From UBA8296 sp031581145 (GTDB taxonomy: Bacteria > Bacteroidota > Rhodothermia > Balneolales > Balneolaceae), in assembly GCA_031581145.1 (NCBI GenBank), contig JAVLBP010000002.1, forward strand, positions 137,895 to 201,894: 64,000 nucleotides of DNA, in the 5' to 3' direction. The position numbers were made by a program, and so were the translations under genes. Shown in pieces: positions 43,909 to 52,453 of this stretch. The notes under the pieces were generated by a model. The model had not been told where the DNA came from. It searched no databases and saw nothing but the letters and a program-made list of their open reading frames with translations. Each line of letters starts with the position of its first letter. Positions within the stretch are counted from its first letter, which is position 1.

Positions 43909-44664
43909 ATGTCCCAAGACGCTTCTTCAATTCAACCTATGTTACAAAAACTTGCCAACCTCCAGTACATCGATAGTCGAATCGATGAGATTAAACAGCT
44001 TCAAGGAGACCTACCCGACGAGATTTTAGACATCGAAACCGAAATCGCTCGCCAAGAGGGTAAAGTTCAGCGTCTCAAAGATGAGCTCAAGGAGCTTGAA
44101 GCCGAAAAACGTTCTCTGGAGCTAGAGATTGAGTCATCCACAGAAAAAATGGCAAAGTATGAGGAGCAACAACTTGCGGTTCGCAACAACAGAGAGTACG
44201 ACGCACTCACCAAAGAGATTGAAAACAAGAAAGTGGTTATCCAAGAATCCCACGAACGAATCGAAGCTATCGCGTTGAGGGTGGAAGAAGCAAACGAGGA
44301 ATTGGCTGCCGCTGAGGCTCAACTCTCCAAAGAGCAAGAGCGTTATGAGGAAAAAAAATCAAACCTTGACCGTGTGGTCGATTTAACCCGAAAAGAGGGG
44401 GATGTCCTCGAAGAAAAACGTGTAGAATTGGAGAAAGAAGTCGATCAGCGTTACCTACGCTCGTACAATCGACTTCGTAATGGGCTCAACAATGGCATCG
44501 CTGTCGTGGCCATGAAAGATGGGGCTGCGCTCGGCATGGCACTTCCCCCACAAAAACAGGTTGAAGTCCGCAAAAAGACAAAAGTGGTCATTGATGAAAA
44601 CTCGGGTCGCATGGTCATAGACCAAAGTTTTTTCGACGAGGCCCGAAAGACATTCAATCTATAA
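43909..44664 (+). CDS. Coiled-coil protein of the C4-zinc-ribbon family lacking its cysteines
   Basis: A 251-residue protein; residues ~10-180 are one long coiled coil. The family (CT398-like; usually next to Nif3) ends in a zinc ribbon with two CxxC pairs, normally something like CxGC...PPQ...CEHCGR. Here the frame of that ribbon is kept (NGIAVVAMKDGAALG, LPPQKQ, DENSGRMVID), yet every Cys is replaced (A-L-G-M and D-E-N-S). The whole protein contains no Cys. The gene is otherwise intact. The role of the family is not settled. Confidence 0.85.
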   Translation: MSQDASSIQPMLQKLANLQYIDSRIDEIKQLQGDLPDEILDIETEIARQEGKVQRLKDELKELEAEKRSLELEIESSTEKMAKYEEQQLAVRNNREYDALTKEIENKKVVIQESHERIEAIALRVEEANEELAAAEAQLSKEQERYEEKKSNLDRVVDLTRKEGDVLEEKRVELEKEVDQRYLRSYNRLRNGLNNGIAVVAMKDGAALGMALPPQKQVEVRKKTKVVIDENSGRMVIDQSFFDEARKTFNL

Positions 44665-44682
44665 AAAACGTTATCTTTCGGC

Positions 44683-45053
44683 GGGAATTCGGGTAATCGC
44701 CTTGATGCGCATCAAGTTCGTCTTGTATGCGACATCGAGGAGGAAAGTCCGAACACCTTCAGGCAGCGTGCTTCCTAACGGGAAGGCATCGAAAGATGAT
44801 AGAAAGTGCCACAGAAAATAGACGTCCGAGTACGGTTCGCCGTGCACGGTCAAGGTGAAAAGGTGGGGTAAGAGCCCACCGCTCGACTGGTGACAGTTGG
44901 GGCATGGTAAACCTCACGCGGTGCAAGCTCAAGCAGATCCTGTGTTGCCTGACACAACGGGATTGGGTAGAGTGCTCGAGCCAGGCGGCAACGCTAGGCC
45001 TAGATCAATGATTACCCCCTGCAAAGGGACAGAATTCGGCTTATAGAATTCCC
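44683..45053 (+). ncRNA. rnpB: RNase P RNA (bacterial class A)
   Basis: Catalytic RNA that removes tRNA 5' leaders. P1 pairs GGGAATTC (44683-44690) with GAATTCCC (45046-45053). Conserved regions are in order: GAGGAAAGTCCGAACACC near 44738, GCCACAGAAAATAGACG near 44807, AAGGTGAAAAGGTGGGGTAAG near 44852 (in two parts), GGCATGGTAAACC near 44900, and ACAGAATTCGGCTTATAG at about 45029-45045. Strand and length (about 371) fit class A. A terminator follows directly. Confidence 0.95.
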
Positions 45054-45065
45054 AAGAACTCCATG

Positions 45066-45101
45066 AAAGGGCGGTCGGAAACGGCGGCCCTTTCTTTTTT
45101 T
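45066..45101 (+). terminator. Rho-independent terminator after rnpB
   Basis: Outer stem AAAGGGC (45066-45072) with GCCCTTT (45087-45093), a G-G mismatch, an inner 4-bp stem and a GAAA tetraloop. A run of T follows. It ends the RNase P transcript. Confidence 0.9.
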
Positions 45102-45146
45102 CTATAACTGTGCCTGTTTCTCTATTGGGCCTGTTTCTCGCACCCC

Positions 45147-45617
45147 TTATCGCCCCATCATCTTTTTGATGGATCGATCTGTGTCACGTTGATCATCACG
45201 TTCCTTGATGGTGGAGCGTTTATCAGCCACTTTTTTCCCACGAGCAATCCCAATCTGAAGCTTTGCAACCCCCCCTTTAAAGTAGAGTTTGAGAGGCACA
45301 ATCGTCATCCCCTTACGTTCAATCGCTTTGTCTAGCTCACGAAGCTCTCGTTTGTTCAGAAGCAGCTTCCGGTCGCGCCGTTCGTCATGATTCATGTAGG
45401 AGCCTTGAGCGTACGTTTTTACATACATCCCCACGAGCCATGCTTCATCTTCCCGTAAGGTGACATACCCATCGGTTAGGGCCGCTTCACCGGCTCGAAT
45501 AGACTTCACCTCGGTCCCTTTCAACACCAGACCGGCTTCCATTGTATCCTCTATTTGGTAGTTGAATCGAGCCTTACGATTCTGTATCACTACTGGCGAT
45601 GTGGACTTCTCTGTCAA
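45147..45617 (-). CDS. smpB: SsrA-binding protein SmpB
   Basis: Partner of tmRNA in trans-translation; 156 residues. The OB-barrel core is shown by NRKARFNYQIEDTMEAGLVL, EVKSIRAGEAALTDGYV, GSYMNHDERRDRKLLLNKRE and the C-terminal basic tail KKVADKRSTIKERDDQRD (each quoted in part). The start appears to be TTG at 45617. It overlaps nothing and lies 3 bases from the lipoprotein gene upstream. tmRNA itself was not seen here. Confidence 0.95.
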   Translation of the reverse strand: MTEKSTSPVVIQNRKARFNYQIEDTMEAGLVLKGTEVKSIRAGEAALTDGYVTLREDEAWLVGMYVKTYAQGSYMNHDERRDRKLLLNKRELRELDKAIERKGMTIVPLKLYFKGGVAKLQIGIARGKKVADKRSTIKERDDQRDTDRSIKKMMGR

Positions 45618-45620
45618 GAA

Positions 45621-46100
45621 TTAATACCCAAAAGGAGCCAATCGATCCATCACATCAGGGTCGGGCCCACGGTCTGGCATCGTAGCATACACACCAAGAA
45701 TCTGATCGATTTGTCCTCTTGCCGCCTCATTTTGTTCGTTGAGGGTTAGCACTTCAGCAAAGCATGTCAACGCCCAGTTCATTTGTGTTCGCATTTCTGC
45801 AGGATCAAACACATTCATGCTATGATAGCCGTAATTGAGCCACACTTTTTCCAATTGTTGTTTGACGTCAGGATCAGTTTCGTCTTGGGTACCAAGCCAC
45901 TCCAGCGCAGCATCGTAATCATTGTTCGCAATCCAAGTATCCACTTTTTCTTCCATCGTGCCAGATGGGGCAGCCATGTCAACCGATTCTTCATCCCCCA
46001 TTGCCGTTGCCGTGTCTTGTGATGGCTCACTTTGTTGACATTGCGTTAAGAGTAATTGTGAGAGGAATAGGAGTGTGAGTAAAGAAATCAGTCGGGTCAT
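45621..46100 (-). CDS. Small lipoprotein of unknown function
   Basis: A 159-residue lipoprotein from ATG 46100 (MTRLISLLTLLFLSQLLLTQC); the lipobox LLTQC puts the lipid-anchored Cys near residue 21. A low-complexity acidic linker follows. The rest is helical and may be a small TPR-like fold (DYDAALEWLGTQDET and FAEVLTLNEQNEAARGQI). No family is recognised. An in-frame start 9 codons earlier is less likely because it precedes the basic n-region. It is in a likely operon with smpB (3-base gap). Confidence 0.78.
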   Translation of the reverse strand: MTRLISLLTLLFLSQLLLTQCQQSEPSQDTATAMGDEESVDMAAPSGTMEEKVDTWIANNDYDAALEWLGTQDETDPDVKQQLEKVWLNYGYHSMNVFDPAEMRTQMNWALTCFAEVLTLNEQNEAARGQIDQILGVYATMPDRGPDPDVMDRLAPFGY

Positions 46101-46130
46101 GTGGGGTAATAAATAGTAGGGTAACAAATC
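46101..46130. repeat. 15-bp tandem repeat, 2 copies
   Basis: GTGGGGTAATAAATA at 46101 and GTAGGGTAACAAATC at 46116 differ at three positions. The array directly abuts the lipoprotein start codon on its upstream side. Confidence 0.55.
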
Positions 46131-46188
46131 GCTTATGAGTGTATCTCGAAAGATAATGAACCTTGGAAGGCTCGCCTAATGGTGCCTA

Positions 46189-47430
46189 TTACATTGACTG
46201 AATTGGGCGACGACTCAATGGCATAGTCATACATCGCGCACCACCTCTCCCGCGACATAATTCATGCCCCTCAAAACTAATGGCCAATTTTTCCGTGCCG
46301 ATATGGAGCTGCCCCCCATCGTGTTTTGCTTGCTCAAGGCACTCATCTTGTGTCATTACGTTATAGCCAGCACGCTCCATCGCGGCAAATGTATGTTGAT
46401 TTCGAGCGTACCCCAGCACAACACCTGGTGCTAGAGCAAACAAATTGGCCCCATCGGTCCACTGCTCTCGAGACTGATTTACCGGATCGTCTCCTCCACA
46501 AGGGATAATGCGATAATGTGTCCCTGTTGCATGCTTTAACGCCTCAATAAGTGACCCAAACGACGTAGTGCAAAGTTTTGTACCCTCCATCTGAAACCCA
46601 ATCACTTTGCTTGCTTTGTGCTCAATGACGGGTGTATAGGCAACACACTCATCCTCACTCACAAAGGTGAAAATGGTGTCTAGATGCATGCTAGAGCGGC
46701 GCTTAGGTATATCAATGGCGAGGACAGTGTCCACTCCCCTCCCCAAGAGCTCTTGAGCCACTTGCATCACCCCACTAATACTTGTTCGCTCACTTAGCCC
46801 AATTAACACAACCCGGTCAGACACAGTAAGAATATCCCCCCCTTCGACAAGATTATCCTTGTCTAGAGTGAGCAAGTTTTGTTGCAAGGGCTTGAACATC
46901 GGGTGCCAGTTGGCGATGTGGCGCATGATATAGGACTCTCTGCGGCGAGCGTCCTTACTCATCGAGGATACCACCAAGGTGGACCGAGACACGGAGGCTA
47001 AGTCACGAGTGAACAAGAGGTTGGGAATGGGCGCAAAGCAACGGTGTTTTAGCGCTGGATGGCTACCCTCCAGACATAAACGAACCGTTTCATCAAGGGG
47101 TAGATCTGCAAGCCAAGAGACCCAAGAGGAGGCATCTTCCATACGGGTGAATGACACAAGCCCTTTTTTGAAGGCCTCCAACGAGCCATCCACAGCCAGA
47201 GACTCATTCAAAAGATCTACAATCTCGTGAATATGACCCTCTTGCCCCATGACAGCCCGAAATACACGCAGCATGTTGAGGTGCTCTTCGCGCGCATCTT
47301 CTTCATAGATAATATCATCAAACAACATGGACTCACGGTCGTCAGGATTGACCATAGACATTTCATGGCCTGGGGTGTGTACCACAACCCGGTTCAAAAA
47401 TCCTATTTCTGATTGAATATTTAGCTCCAT
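46189..47430 (-). CDS. arcA: Arginine deiminase
   Basis: Converts arginine to citrulline and ammonia; 413 residues. The catalytic Cys is Cys400 in RGGARCMTMPLSR. FTRDLASV, the His-containing MHLDTIFTFV and the CGGDDP arginine-binding stretch are typical. The family pentein motifs are all present. The usual partners arcB (ornithine carbamoyltransferase) and arcC (carbamate kinase) are not beside it, so it may serve acid or nitrogen metabolism rather than a fermentative arginine pathway. Its start codon lies inside a 14-bp tandem array. Confidence 0.94.
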   Translation of the reverse strand: MELNIQSEIGFLNRVVVHTPGHEMSMVNPDDRESMLFDDIIYEEDAREEHLNMLRVFRAVMGQEGHIHEIVDLLNESLAVDGSLEAFKKGLVSFTRMEDASSWVSWLADLPLDETVRLCLEGSHPALKHRCFAPIPNLLFTRDLASVSRSTLVVSSMSKDARRRESYIMRHIANWHPMFKPLQQNLLTLDKDNLVEGGDILTVSDRVVLIGLSERTSISGVMQVAQELLGRGVDTVLAIDIPKRRSSMHLDTIFTFVSEDECVAYTPVIEHKASKVIGFQMEGTKLCTTSFGSLIEALKHATGTHYRIIPCGGDDPVNQSREQWTDGANLFALAPGVVLGYARNQHTFAAMERAGYNVMTQDECLEQAKHDGGQLHIGTEKLAISFEGHELCRGRGGARCMTMPLSRRPIQSM

Positions 47431-47488
47431 TAAATTAGCTCCGTGAATTTAACACCGTGAATTCAGCCCTGTACATTCAGCTCCGTAG
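47419..47488. repeat. 14-bp tandem repeat, 5 copies, spanning the arcA start
   Basis: Units begin at 47419, 47433, 47447, 47461 and 47475, all with the form ATTYAGCYCCGTRA. The first unit contains the reverse-complement start codon of arcA (47428-47430). The other four fill the leader before it. The period of 14 is exact in all steps. Confidence 0.88.
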
Positions 47489-47592
47489 GTGCGTCCAAAA
47501 AAAACCATTTTTCGTCCGAATCCTCTTGCGTTCGGCTCATTTTCGTCGCAATATACGAAACCCAAAAGCGACTTTTGGCGAGACTCATCCAA

Positions 47593-48444
47593 ATGAAACA
47601 TGATATTGCATCACTGGTTACGCTCTACTTGGACCCCGATCCGAAGGTTCATGAAGCGGTCGAGCAACATATTCTAGAGCGTGGAGAACAAGTTGTCCCC
47701 TTTCTAGACCAAGTACGCTCCACAACAAGAGCCCCAGAAGAGAAAGCGAGACTCGATCGTATTCTGCTCGATGTGACCTACCCAGGCTTGTATGAAGATT
47801 TTACACTCCTGGCCACAGAGGGCCTCCATTCATTAGAATCACTAGAAAAGGCGGTTTTGATGGTTTCAAGGCTTGAAGATCCAACCCTTCGTCTGGATTG
47901 GGTGAGTGACAAACTCGACGGATTTGCCAATGTCGTCCGCGATCGACTCACGGATCTTTATACGCCAGACCGACAAATGAAGCAACTGATTGGCTATGTG
48001 TTTAAAGAGTTAAACTTTTCTGGCGACCGCGAATTTTACCATGCTCCTGTTAATGGGTACCTCCACAAAGTCTTGGTTCGACGAAAGGGGATGCCATTAA
48101 CCCTCAGCCTGATTATGTTGTTCTTGGCGCGACGGCTTGATCTTCCTCTTGTGGGTGTCAATATGCCCGTCCACTTTTTGTTGATGTATACATCGGGATC
48201 CAAAAAAGTGTACCTCGATCCGTTTGATGACTGCTCAGTTGTATCATTGGACCAATGTGCAATGTTTCTGAAGCATAATGATATCCCTGTTCGTCCAGAG
48301 TACTTTCAGCCATGCGATGAAATGGATATCTTGCGCCGTTTCTTACGAAACCTCGTCAATAGCTACGAAAAGGCAGACGACAAGCAACGTGTTGAGAGAC
48401 TTCAACACTTGCTCAACGCTGTGGATGCCTCACTTTCGTTCTAG
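47593..48444 (+). CDS. SirB1/transglutaminase-like protein
   Basis: A 283-residue protein from ATG 47593. The N-terminal helical part (VTLYLDPDPKVHEAVEQH) is followed by a SirB1-type transglutaminase-like core. Its marks are NGYLHKVLVRRKGMPLTLSL (part of the signature), VGVNMPVHFLLMY and the DPFDDCSVVSLDQC loop. The catalytic Cys seen in true transglutaminases is not clearly placed, so a binding role is possible. A TTG at 47575 is an alternative start. It is followed closely by prfC. Confidence 0.82.
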   Translation: MKHDIASLVTLYLDPDPKVHEAVEQHILERGEQVVPFLDQVRSTTRAPEEKARLDRILLDVTYPGLYEDFTLLATEGLHSLESLEKAVLMVSRLEDPTLRLDWVSDKLDGFANVVRDRLTDLYTPDRQMKQLIGYVFKELNFSGDREFYHAPVNGYLHKVLVRRKGMPLTLSLIMLFLARRLDLPLVGVNMPVHFLLMYTSGSKKVYLDPFDDCSVVSLDQCAMFLKHNDIPVRPEYFQPCDEMDILRRFLRNLVNSYEKADDKQRVERLQHLLNAVDASLSF

Positions 48445-48482
48445 GGAAGCGTCAATACGTGGCTCAAGACGCCTATAACATT

Positions 48483-50081
48483 ATGTCATCGATTGTAGAA
48501 GAATCTCAACAACGGCGGACGTTTGCCATTATCTCTCACCCGGATGCTGGGAAAACGACCCTTACGGAGAAATTACTCCTGTATGGTGGAGCGATCCACG
48601 AAGCGGGGTCAATACGACAACGTAAAGCCGCGAAACATGCAGCGTCCGATTGGATGGCGATTGAGAAAGAGCGTGGGATTTCGGTGACCTCCTCGGTACT
48701 CCGTTTTGAAAACGACGGGATCAAATACAACCTTCTTGACACCCCGGGTCACAAGGATTTCTCCGAAGATACGCTGCGAACGCTTGTGGCAGCCGATTGT
48801 GGCCTTATGGTGATAGATGTTGCCAAAGGGGTGGAGGAGCAGACCGAGAAACTCTTTGAAGTTTGTAAACTTCGGCAGGTCCCAGTGATAACGTTTGTCA
48901 ACAAATGTGACCGTCCGGGATTGAGCCCTCTAGAGGTGTTAAGCAACGTGGAGTCTAAACTCGGCATTGAAGCACTCCCTGTTACGTGGCCCGTTGGCTA
49001 TGGGCAGAACTTCCAAGGGATTTTTGATTTGCGCACCCAGAAACTCACACTCTATGAAAAGCTGGATCATGGGTCCAAGATGGCAGAAACCACGCAATTT
49101 GACTTGGAAGAGGGAATTGCAGCCACGACATTATCCGATGCAGATAAAGAAGCGGTTCTTGAGGAGATTGAGCTGATCGCCGACATGTTCGAAACCATGG
49201 ATCCAGAGGCCTATTCCACAGGGAAGGTGACACCTGTTTTCTTCGGGTCTGCACTCAATAATTTTGGGCTCGACCTGTTTTTGACCTATTTCAAGGGCCT
49301 TGCACCTGCTCCGCAAAGTTATCCTGATGCAACAGGTGAGGATCGTGCATTAGACACCCCTTTTAGTGGGTTTGTGTTTAAGCTCCAGGCGAATATGAAT
49401 CCAGAGCATCGTGATTGCGCTGCCTTTGTGAGGGTAACCTCAGGACATTTTCGTAGAGGAGTAGATGCCATCCATGCAGGCACAGGCAAAAAGATGAAGC
49501 TTTCGACGCCTCATACACTCATGGGAGATACCCGATCGATTATGGAGGAGGCCTATCCAGGGGATATTGTGAGTATTTTTAATCCTGGGCACCTAAAAAT
49601 TGGCTCTACGTTGTACGAAGCGGATCCATTATCGTTTAATGTGATTCCTTTGTTCACACCAGAACATTTTATGAAAGTGATGACAAAGGACCCATTCAAG
49701 AGAAAGCAGCTACGCGAAGGGCTTCAGCAACTTTCCGAGGAGGGGGTTGTCCATGTGTTTGAAGTGCCGGGAGGGGTCGGAAATGAGCTCTTACTTGGAA
49801 CCGTCGGGGTGCTTCAGTTTGATGTGGTAAAGCACCGAATGCAAGCAGAATATGGCGTAGAGCTTGTTACGCAGGCCGTATCGTATCATACGGCTCGATG
49901 GCTCCCTTCAGATGAATCGGTGATTGCCAAGCTAGACTCATCCTACTCAACGCACGTCACACGGGATATTGAAGACCACCCAATTGTCTTGTTTGAGAGT
50001 GCCTATGCCCTGTCGCAAGCCGAGGAGAAGGTGGGCGGCGAGAACCTATTCAAGTTCAAACAAGATCACATCGGAGCCTAA
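48483..50081 (+). CDS. prfC: Peptide chain release factor 3
   Basis: Ribosome-bound GTPase that recycles RF1 and RF2; 532 residues, close to the 529 of E. coli. GTP motifs: HPDAGKTTLTEKLLLYGGA (P loop), the switch region ERGISVTSSV, DTPGHKDFSED, and NKCDRPG. The insertion and C-terminal domain follow (LREGLQQLSEEGVVHVF). I prefer ATG 48483 because its length matches; the GTG at 48459 would add eight residues. Confidence 0.95.
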   Translation: MSSIVEESQQRRTFAIISHPDAGKTTLTEKLLLYGGAIHEAGSIRQRKAAKHAASDWMAIEKERGISVTSSVLRFENDGIKYNLLDTPGHKDFSEDTLRTLVAADCGLMVIDVAKGVEEQTEKLFEVCKLRQVPVITFVNKCDRPGLSPLEVLSNVESKLGIEALPVTWPVGYGQNFQGIFDLRTQKLTLYEKLDHGSKMAETTQFDLEEGIAATTLSDADKEAVLEEIELIADMFETMDPEAYSTGKVTPVFFGSALNNFGLDLFLTYFKGLAPAPQSYPDATGEDRALDTPFSGFVFKLQANMNPEHRDCAAFVRVTSGHFRRGVDAIHAGTGKKMKLSTPHTLMGDTRSIMEEAYPGDIVSIFNPGHLKIGSTLYEADPLSFNVIPLFTPEHFMKVMTKDPFKRKQLREGLQQLSEEGVVHVFEVPGGVGNELLLGTVGVLQFDVVKHRMQAEYGVELVTQAVSYHTARWLPSDESVIAKLDSSYSTHVTRDIEDHPIVLFESAYALSQAEEKVGGENLFKFKQDHIGA

Positions 50082-50123
50082 AAAATCGTATTTTGACTCT
50101 CCTTTATAACCTAATAAATCGTT

Positions 50124-51551
50124 ATGGCGAAGCAAGTTGATGTATGTGTAATCGGAACAGGACCAGGTGGATATGTTGCAGCCATCCGTGCGTCTCAATT
50201 GGGGTTCAAAACAGCGGTCGTCGAGAAACGATTTCTAGGAGGGGTTTGCCTCAATATTGGCTGTATTCCAACCAAAGCTCTACTTCGCTCAGCAGAAGTG
50301 TTTGAATCGGTGCAGCATGCTTCTGATTATGGGGTAAAAGTGGAAGGCGTTGAGGCTGATTTTAAAGGGATGGTCAAGCGAAGCCGTGGTGTTGCCGACA
50401 AAATGAGCAAGGGTGTCCAATTTTTGATGAAGGCCAACAAAATTGATGTGGTCATGGGGGCTGGTGCGTTCAAATCACCTACAGAGCTATCGGTAACCGA
50501 TGAAGCAGGCAAGGAGGTCGAAACGATTCAAGCCAAACACTTCATTATCGCGACAGGTGCTCGTCCGCGCGAGCTACCCCATATCCCAATTGATGGGAAA
50601 AAGGTCATTGACTCAGAGAGTGCCATGCAGTTGACGACACAGCCCAAAAAGCTGGTGATTATGGGTGCTGGAGCCATTGGAGTGGAATTTGCGTACTTCT
50701 ACAACTCTATTGGAACCGAGGTGACGCTTATCGAAATGAAGCCAACGATTGTCCCTGTGGAGGACCAAGATATTGGCAAGGAGCTCGGCAAAATTTACAA
50801 GAAGAAAGGAATCAATATTCTCACAGGCAGCAAAGTCAATAGTGTGAAAGCCAAAGGTCGCGGCGTTGAAGTCGTTGTCGAAACGTCCAAAGGGGAAGAG
50901 GTGATTGCTGCCGATAAAGTACTCTCGGCTGTGGGTGTGACTGGCAATATTGAGCACATTGGTCTTGATAAAGCAGGAGTTGCAAGCGATAAAGGAGCCA
51001 TTCAAGTCGATCCACATACGTACGAAACCAATGTGAAGAATATCTTCGCAATTGGCGATGTCACAGGGACACCATGGCTTGCCCACAAAGCGTCTCATGA
51101 AGCAACAACATGTGTTGAACGACTGGCAGGGCATCATCCAAAACCAGTTCGTCCAGATAATATTCCTGGGTGTACCTATTGTGAGCCCCAAGTCGCGTCT
51201 GTAGGACTGACCGAAGCGGAGGCAAAAGAGCAAGGGTATGAGGTATTGGTTGGGAAGTTTCCATTCTCTGCTAGTGGGAAAGCTTCAGGATTGGGGCATG
51301 AAGAGGGTTTCGTGAAGGTGGTGTTCGACGAGAAGTATGGTGAGTGGTTGGGTTGCCATATGATCGGGGCACACGTGACAGAGCTCATCACCGAAGCGGT
51401 GGTAGCACGTGATTTAGAAACGACCGGCCAAGAGATTATCCAAGCGGTTCACCCACACCCAACCATGAGTGAAGCCATTATGGAGGCTGTAGCTGAAGCC
51501 TATGGCGAAGGGGTGCATCTTGGCTCCAAACCAAAACCTGTTCACGCCTAG
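50124..51551 (+). CDS. lpdA: Dihydrolipoyl dehydrogenase
   Basis: E3 flavoprotein of 2-oxoacid dehydrogenase complexes; 475 residues. FAD motif GTGPGGYVAAIRA, the redox pair Cys42 and Cys47 in GGVCLNIGCIPTKALL, NAD motif MGAGAIGVEFAYF, FAIGDVTGTPWLAHKAS and the C-terminal HPHPTMSEAI with the catalytic His. It begins a lipoate cluster with lipB and lipA. E1 and E2 genes are not in the window. Confidence 0.96.
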   Translation: MAKQVDVCVIGTGPGGYVAAIRASQLGFKTAVVEKRFLGGVCLNIGCIPTKALLRSAEVFESVQHASDYGVKVEGVEADFKGMVKRSRGVADKMSKGVQFLMKANKIDVVMGAGAFKSPTELSVTDEAGKEVETIQAKHFIIATGARPRELPHIPIDGKKVIDSESAMQLTTQPKKLVIMGAGAIGVEFAYFYNSIGTEVTLIEMKPTIVPVEDQDIGKELGKIYKKKGINILTGSKVNSVKAKGRGVEVVVETSKGEEVIAADKVLSAVGVTGNIEHIGLDKAGVASDKGAIQVDPHTYETNVKNIFAIGDVTGTPWLAHKASHEATTCVERLAGHHPKPVRPDNIPGCTYCEPQVASVGLTEAEAKEQGYEVLVGKFPFSASGKASGLGHEEGFVKVVFDEKYGEWLGCHMIGAHVTELITEAVVARDLETTGQEIIQAVHPHPTMSEAIMEAVAEAYGEGVHLGSKPKPVHA

Positions 51552-51584
51552 CGCGCGGATGGGCTCTCCTAGAGGTGGAGGCCT

Positions 51585-52424
51585 ATGAGCAAGCGGCTCG
51601 TCACATGGGTTGATTTGGGAATCTCATCTTATCGAGAGGCATGGGATCTCCAAAGGCTCCTTCAAGGTGCGAAGATTTTGCCAAAGCTCTCTGAAAAGAG
51701 CCGCGCCATGAAGGAGGTGGAGCTCGAGGAGGTTCGCCAAAGGCTTCAACGCCAAAACCCAGAGTTTGTGACTCTTGCCCAAGATCTACCGGTCGAAAAC
51801 GATGTGGTCCTTCTTACGCAACACCGCCCTGTGTATACCTTAGGTAAAAGTGGGGACGCTGCCCATTTGTTATTATCGCAAGAACGACTCGATGCGATTG
51901 ATGCTGAATGGGTCAAAAGTGATCGAGGTGGGGATATCACCTTCCATGGTCCAGGTCAATGGACAGGGTATCCGATCTTGGATCTTGACCATCATGGTAC
52001 AGACATTCATCTTTATCTTCGTAATCTCGAGCAGTGGATGATCCGCACCGCACAACACTTCGATGTCGAGTCTACCCGAATTGAAGGACTAACAGGCACA
52101 TGGGTGGAGGATCGTAAGCTTTGTGCGTTTGGCGTGAAGTGTTCTCGCTGGGTGACTATGCATGGATTTGCCCTCAACGTCCACACAGATCTGTCGTATT
52201 TTGATTACATTGTCCCCTGCGGAATCAAAGACAAACATGTCACAAGCTTGAGTCAAGAACTAGACCGACCCGTGCAAATGAACGAGGTCGTTGACCCTCT
52301 TGTTGAGACAATGAAAACCATCTTTGATGTCCATATTGAGTTTGTCCATGTTGAGTTTGTTCATGTTGAGACAGTTCAAGTAGAGTCAATTCAACCAGAG
52401 TATGTCCAGGAAAAAATTGTCTAA
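51585..52424 (+). CDS. lipB: Octanoyltransferase LipB with repeat-made tail
   Basis: Transfers octanoyl from ACP to lipoyl domains; 279 residues. The core has RGGDITFHGPGQWTGYPILDL (in part), the conserved Lys in LCAFGVKCSRWVTMHG and the catalytic Cys in IVPCGIKDK. An insert of about 30 residues lies after the first helix. The last ~32 residues are pentapeptides of the type V(H/Q)VEx (VHIEFVHVEFVHVET and on), made by a 15-bp array that continues past the stop codon. The tail is unlikely to be part of the fold. lipA starts 29 bases later. Confidence 0.92.
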   Translation: MSKRLVTWVDLGISSYREAWDLQRLLQGAKILPKLSEKSRAMKEVELEEVRQRLQRQNPEFVTLAQDLPVENDVVLLTQHRPVYTLGKSGDAAHLLLSQERLDAIDAEWVKSDRGGDITFHGPGQWTGYPILDLDHHGTDIHLYLRNLEQWMIRTAQHFDVESTRIEGLTGTWVEDRKLCAFGVKCSRWVTMHGFALNVHTDLSYFDYIVPCGIKDKHVTSLSQELDRPVQMNEVVDPLVETMKTIFDVHIEFVHVEFVHVETVQVESIQPEYVQEKIV

Positions 52425-52448
52425 GAAAAAATTGTCAAGGGACAGATT
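52329..52448. repeat. 15-bp tandem repeat, 8 copies, crossing the lipB stop codon
   Basis: Units start every 15 bases from 52329 to 52434. They begin GTCCAT/GTTCAT/GTTCAA and drift along the array; units 6 and 7 share GAAAAAATT. Unit 7 has TAA (the stop of lipB at 52422-52424) where unit 6 has CAG. The array ends 5 bases before the lipA start. Confidence 0.95.
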
Positions 52449-52453
52449 GCCTT

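Noticed and set aside
44671..44853. Minus-strand open frame of 60 codons
   Set aside because: It lies on the complement of the RNase P RNA gene; conserved RNA motifs explain the sequence.
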